Positions 34,099 to 36,956 of a stretch of 36,956 nucleotides of DNA are shown piece by piece (the first letter of the stretch is position 1; the number at the start of each line of letters is the position of its first letter). The translations under genes and the position numbers were made by a program. The notes beneath the pieces are model-generated. The model did no database searches. It had not been told where the DNA came from and saw nothing but the letters and a program-made list of their open reading frames with translations. This stretch comes from Nocardia brasiliensis IFM 10847 (GTDB taxonomy: Bacteria > Actinomycetota > Actinomycetes > Mycobacteriales > Mycobacteriaceae), in the NCBI RefSeq assembly GCF_000710915.1, contig NZ_BAUA01000028.1:1-36956 (forward strand), in the 5' to 3' direction.

Positions 34099-34743
34099 TC
34101 ACCGCCGTTCCCAGCGCCAGGCGAATTCACCCGGCGCCGGTGGCGGGCCCGGCAGGTCGCCCTCGACGGTCAGACCCGCGATCAGCATGGCGAGCACACG
34201 CCGGCGCAACTGCGCGGTACGGACCGGATCGGGCATCGCGATGGCCGCGCACGATTCGAGGACGAGGCCCAGATCCTCGGCGGTGACATCGGGACGCAAT
34301 TTTCCGGTGCCGTGGGCGCGGCGCACCAGTTCGGTGTTCACCTCACCCGCGTGCACCACGTCGGGCAGCATCGACTCGTCCGGGGTGAAGGTGCCCGCGA
34401 GATGCACGGTCAGCGAATGCACGTCGGCGTCGACGACCCGCTCCAGGAAGCCGACCAGCGCCTGCCAGGCGTCCGGATCTTCCAGCGCCGCATCGGCTTC
34501 CATGTTGTACCGGCGCAGGCCCTCGTGGCACAGCGTGCGCAGCAGCACCTCCTTGCTCGGATAGCGGCGATACAGCGCGCTGATCCCCACGCCCGCGCGT
34601 TCGGCGACGGCCGCGATCGGGGCGTTGGCATCGGCCAGGAACACCGCCCGCGCGGCCGCCAGGATGATCCCGTCGTTGCGGGCGGCCTGCGCCTTACGGC
34701 CGGGCAGGCCCTTCTGAGCTGGGGTATCGGATGTTTTCGGCAT
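34099..34743 (-). CDS. TetR-family transcriptional regulator of the epoxide hydrolase gene
   Basis: The 214-residue protein starts with a basic arm (GLPGRKAQAARNDGIILAAARAVFLADANAPIAAVAERAGVGISALYRRYPSKEVLLRTLC, residues about 13-72) that is the TetR helix-turn-helix, with GISALYRRYPSKE as the recognition segment. The C-terminal part is of the TetR_C type seen with MLIAGLTVEGDLPG. It diverges from the epoxide hydrolase gene, with a long inverted-repeat operator between them. It may also control the NmrA-like gene downstream of that. Confidence 0.88.
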   Translation of the reverse strand: MPKTSDTPAQKGLPGRKAQAARNDGIILAAARAVFLADANAPIAAVAERAGVGISALYRRYPSKEVLLRTLCHEGLRRYNMEADAALEDPDAWQALVGFLERVVDADVHSLTVHLAGTFTPDESMLPDVVHAGEVNTELVRRAHGTGKLRPDVTAEDLGLVLESCAAIAMPDPVRTAQLRRRVLAMLIAGLTVEGDLPGPPPAPGEFAWRWERR

Positions 34744-34760
34744 GATTTCAGGATAGCACT

Positions 34761-34816
34761 TGAAACGGAATGATCCGTTCTGATACGGTTCAAACAGAAC
34801 AGAACATTCCGTTTCA
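34761..34816. promoter_or_regulatory. Long inverted-repeat operator between TetR and epoxide hydrolase genes
   Basis: Arms of 22 nt at 34761-34782 and 34795-34816 match as inverted copies in 20 of 22 positions (outer 12 bases TGAAACGGAATG / CATTCCGTTTCA exact), with a 12-nt spacer. Each arm region is itself a quasi-palindrome: AACGGA-ATGA-TCCGTT (perfect) and AACAGA-ACAT-TCCGTT. The two sites have centres 34 bp apart. This is a typical double TetR operator overlapping a promoter. Confidence 0.72.
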
Positions 34817-34828
34817 ATAGGAGCTCAG

Positions 34829-35914
34829 ATGACCGCCATCACCCCCTTCCGCATCAACGTCGACCAGGCCGAGCTGGACGACCTGCAGTCCCGGCTGGCC
34901 CGCACCCGATGGGCCGACCAGATCCCCGGCTCGGGCGAGGCCTACGGGGTGAGCGTCGAGCGGGTCCGCCACCTGGTGAACTACTGGCGCGACGGGTTCG
35001 ACTGGCGCGCGGTCGAGGCGAAGCTGAACGCCTACCCGCAGTTCACCACCGAGATCGATGGACAGAACATCCACTTCCTGCACGTGAAGTCGCTGCAGGA
35101 CAACGCTTTTCCGCTGATCCTCAGCCACGGCTGGCCGGGCACCTTCGTCGAATTCCTCGGCGTCATCGAGCCGCTCACCGCCGCGGGCTTCGATCTGGTG
35201 ATCCCCTCGGTGCCGGGCTACGGGTTCTCCGGACCGACCACGGAGGCCGGCTGGCACGACACCCGGATCGCCAAGGCGTGGGCCGAACTGATGCGGCGCC
35301 TCGGGTATGACAAGTACGGCGCGGTCGGCAACGACGGCGGCGCCCAGATCTCCCCCGAACTCGCCCGCGTCGACCCGGAACACGTTGTCGCCGTTCAGGT
35401 TTCTCAGATCTACTCGTTCCCCTCCGGTGACCCGGCCGAGTTGGCCGATCTCACCGAGGACGAGGCGCAGTCGCTGGCCACGCTGGACTGGTTCGCCAAG
35501 AACAAGATGGGATTCAACATCCTGCAGTCCCAGCAGCCGCAGACGCTGGCGCACGCGCTGATGGACTCGCCGACCGGGCTGGTCGGCTGGAACAGCCAGC
35601 TGCTCGGCCCGGATCTGGACGACGAGTTCGTGCTCACCAATATCGCAATCCATTGGCTCACCGGCACAGCGGGTTCCGCGATCCGGCACTATTTCGAGAA
35701 GGCGCAGGCCGAGCACGCCACCGAGCCCCTCACGGTGCCGCTGTCGCTGTCGGGTTCGAAGGGCGATTTCCACGGCATCCGGCGCTTCGCCGAGCGCGAT
35801 CACAGCAATATCGTGTCCTGGAAGACCCACGACGTGTACACGCATTACCTGCACCACGTCGCCCCCGAGCTGATGTCGGGCGAGATCGCCGAGTTCTTCG
35901 CGCAGTACCGCTGA
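34829..35914 (+). CDS. Epoxide hydrolase family protein (EHN domain, alpha/beta hydrolase)
   Basis: The 361-residue protein has an N-terminal epoxide-hydrolase domain (FRINVDQAELDDLQSRLARTRWADQIPGSGEAYGVSVERVRHLVNYWRDGFDWRAVEAKLNAYPQFTTEIDG) then an alpha/beta-hydrolase fold: the oxyanion motif HGWPGTFVEF, PGYGFSGP, and the nucleophile segment VGNDGGAQIS with Asp in the elbow. The catalytic His is probably in VYTHYLHHVAPELM, which replaces the usual GGHFA of this family. It hydrolyses epoxides or related esters in the cytoplasm. ATG 34829, AGGAG upstream. Controlled by the divergent TetR. Changes around the His suggest a distinct subgroup. Confidence 0.87.
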   Translation: MTAITPFRINVDQAELDDLQSRLARTRWADQIPGSGEAYGVSVERVRHLVNYWRDGFDWRAVEAKLNAYPQFTTEIDGQNIHFLHVKSLQDNAFPLILSHGWPGTFVEFLGVIEPLTAAGFDLVIPSVPGYGFSGPTTEAGWHDTRIAKAWAELMRRLGYDKYGAVGNDGGAQISPELARVDPEHVVAVQVSQIYSFPSGDPAELADLTEDEAQSLATLDWFAKNKMGFNILQSQQPQTLAHALMDSPTGLVGWNSQLLGPDLDDEFVLTNIAIHWLTGTAGSAIRHYFEKAQAEHATEPLTVPLSLSGSKGDFHGIRRFAERDHSNIVSWKTHDVYTHYLHHVAPELMSGEIAEFFAQYR

Positions 35915-36039
35915 GAACGCCGCCGCCGCTGAGACTGTCTCTTATGTCATCGAGATTCCCAGCCATGGTTCGTCTCGCTGTGCGCTGTTGTACTTGATCC
36001 AGCAACAGCACAACAGCTTTCGACAGGAAAGAGAAAACC

Positions 36040-36663
36040 ATGAAAATCGCAGTCTTCGGAGCCACCAGCACCGTCGGTCGGCTGGTCGTCGAGCAGGCAC
36101 TCGCCGAGGGACATCAGGTCACCGCGTTCACCCGGAGCGCGGCCGGCCTCACGCAGCGGCACGAGCGGCTCGATATCGTGGAAGGCGATGTGCTGGACTC
36201 GAATTCGGTGCAGCGAGCGGTGGCAGGCCAGGACGCGGTGCTGGTCTCGCTCGGCGCGGGTCGCAAAGGTGTGATCCGCGCCGAGGGCACCCGCGCGGTG
36301 ATCGAGGCGATGAACCGTACCGGGGTGAAGCGGCTTATCGTGCAGAGCACGCTCGGCGTCGGCGACAGCAAAGCCAACCTGAACTTCCTCTGGAAGTACG
36401 TCATGTTCGGGCTGTTGCTGCGTCAGGCCTTCGCCGATCACGTGCAGCAGGAGGCCTACGTGCGGGCCAGCGACCTGGACTGGACCATCGTGCGGCCGAG
36501 CGCCTTCACCGACGGCCCGCGCACCGGGGGTTTCCGGCACGGCTTCCCGGCCGGCGAACGCGGTCTCTCGCTGAAGATCGCTCGGGCCGACATCGCTGAT
36601 TTCATGCTCGAACAGCTCACCGACACCACCTATCTGCGCCAGGCCCCCGGCATCTCCAACTGA
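36040..36663 (+). CDS. NAD(P)-binding NmrA/SDR-like protein
   Basis: The 207-residue protein starts with the Rossmann motif MKIAVFGATSTVGRLVVEQALAEGHQVTAFTRS (GATSTVG, residues 7-13) and has LDIVEGDVLDSNSVQRAVAGQDAVLVSLGAGRKGVIRAEGTRAVIEAMNRTGVKRLIVQSTLGVGDSKANLNFLWKYVMFG, typical of the atypical SDR/NmrA-like family. It probably binds NADPH and reduces or senses an oxidised compound; many members act in quinone or redox control. ATG 36040, GGAAAGAG upstream. It lies 125 bp after the epoxide hydrolase gene on the same strand and may share its regulation. A hairpin at 36708-36739 ends it. Confidence 0.87.
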   Translation: MKIAVFGATSTVGRLVVEQALAEGHQVTAFTRSAAGLTQRHERLDIVEGDVLDSNSVQRAVAGQDAVLVSLGAGRKGVIRAEGTRAVIEAMNRTGVKRLIVQSTLGVGDSKANLNFLWKYVMFGLLLRQAFADHVQQEAYVRASDLDWTIVRPSAFTDGPRTGGFRHGFPAGERGLSLKIARADIADFMLEQLTDTTYLRQAPGISN

Positions 36664-36707
36664 GGTCCGGCCACCGGTGCCGCGGCCCCGCTGCCGCAGC
36701 CGGCCCC

Positions 36708-36739
36708 GCGACCCACGCCCCGCACCGGGCGTGGGTCGC
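36708..36739. terminator. Perfect 13-bp hairpin between convergent genes
   Basis: GCGACCCACGCCC, a 6-nt loop and the exact complement lie between the NmrA-like gene (+) and the CobW-family gene end (-). A bidirectional terminator is likely. Confidence 0.75.
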
Positions 36740-36745
36740 CGTCGT

Positions 36746-36956
36746 TCACAGGTGTTCGTGCACGTCGCCCCAGGCCGGGAACGGATCGGGATAACTCGCC
36801 CAAACCACCGGTCCCGCAGCGAATTCCGCATCATCGAGCAGCGCGTCGTCCAGCAGCGCGCGCACCCGTTCGCGATCCAGGTCGAGGCCGATGAAGACGA
36901 TCTCCTGTCCCGCGGGCACTTCCAGCGACGACCACCACGCCGCGGGCTCGAAAACC
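36746..36956 (-). CDS. C-terminal end of a CobW-family GTPase, rest beyond the window
   Basis: Reading the minus strand from the right edge to the stop at 36746-36748 gives 70 codons of a C-terminus: AAWWSSLEVPAGQEIVFIGLDLDRERVRALLDDALLDDAEF, then WASYPDPFPAWGDVHEHL. The GQEIVFIGLDLDRE stretch and the PDPFPAW end are typical of the CobW C-terminal domain in actinobacterial zinc-chaperone-type GTPases, such as the Rv0106 group. The GTPase motifs lie outside the window, so the exact branch cannot be fixed. It ends convergent to the NmrA-like gene, with the hairpin at 36708-36739 between. Confidence 0.7.
   Translation of the reverse strand, partial: VFEPAAWWSSLEVPAGQEIVFIGLDLDRERVRALLDDALLDDAEFAAGPVVWASYPDPFPAWGDVHEHL

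Noticed and set aside
35935..35945. CTGTCTCTTAT, similar to a Tn5-type transposon end or IS terminus
   Set aside because: Only 11 bases match, there is no partner end, no transposase and no target duplication nearby; chance similarity or at most a faint relic.
35988..36030. CAACAGC repeats and GCTGTTG/CAACAGC inverted arms ahead of the NmrA-like gene
   Set aside because: Arms are 7 bp with a 12-nt spacer and no symmetric extension; possible operator, but too weak to claim.

Overview
This window looks like chromosomal DNA of a mycolic-acid actinomycete, most likely Nocardia or a close relative. It has very high GC, GTG/ATG starts with GGAGG-type ribosome binding sites, a VirR/LytR_C protein, a KasA-type ketosynthase, an actinobacterial LexA (SOS) box and many TetR regulators. 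The gene order DUF3263 - virR-like - sodC - carboxylate-amine ligase diverging from def - GNAT - xthA matches, from memory, the Mycobacterium tuberculosis Rv0427c-Rv0433 block, with thiC (Rv0423c in M. tuberculosis) nearby.

Layout. 1-6.1 kb: conserved housekeeping block (a truncated membrane protein at the left edge, ligase, lipoprotein Cu/Zn SOD, VirR-like, DUF3263, then def, GNAT and xthA the other way). 6.1-9.8 kb: MpaB-family oxygenase, a large acyl-CoA dehydrogenase and a divergent TetR. 10.0-12.4 kb: homogentisate dioxygenase plus fumarylacetoacetase (tyrosine catabolism) with translationally coupled starts. 12.5-14.7 kb: TetR diverging from a secreted lipase. 14.86-16.6 kb: TPP riboswitch and thiC. 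16.65-19.5 kb: an unrecognised gene behind a perfect SOS box, a VOC protein, a TfoX-like protein, and a WYL regulator broken by an in-frame TAG.

19.6-27.0 kb is the most distinctive region. A GntR repressor gene diverges from a six-gene catabolic operon: amidohydrolase (frameshifted), FAH-family hydrolase/isomerase, type I extradiol-like dioxygenase, SRPBCC protein (frameshifted, so it now reads into the next gene), RPE65-type carotenoid/stilbene oxygenase and MFS transporter. The divergent promoter holds two TTTCGAAA palindromes exactly 20 bp apart, and a 22-bp near-identical repeat flanks the whole block. The substrate is not identifiable from sequence. The gene set suggests oxidative cleavage of a conjugated or aromatic compound followed by ring fission.

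27.2-36.96 kb: DoxX-like/HxlR divergent pair, a second DoxX gene, a small membrane protein, a 400-bp gene-poor gap with inverted repeats and a probable relict gene, an ankyrin-repeat protein, TetR diverging from a KasA-like ketosynthase followed by a thioesterase gene with a large internal deletion, a VOC protein, TetR diverging from an epoxide hydrolase, an NmrA-type oxidoreductase, and the C-terminal end of a CobW-family GTPase at the right edge.

Four genes carry lesions (WYL stop, amidohydrolase and SRPBCC frameshifts, thioesterase deletion). The first three are single-base events and could be assembly or sequencing errors. The thioesterase deletion is hard to explain that way. No tRNA, rRNA, CRISPR array or intact insertion sequence was seen.
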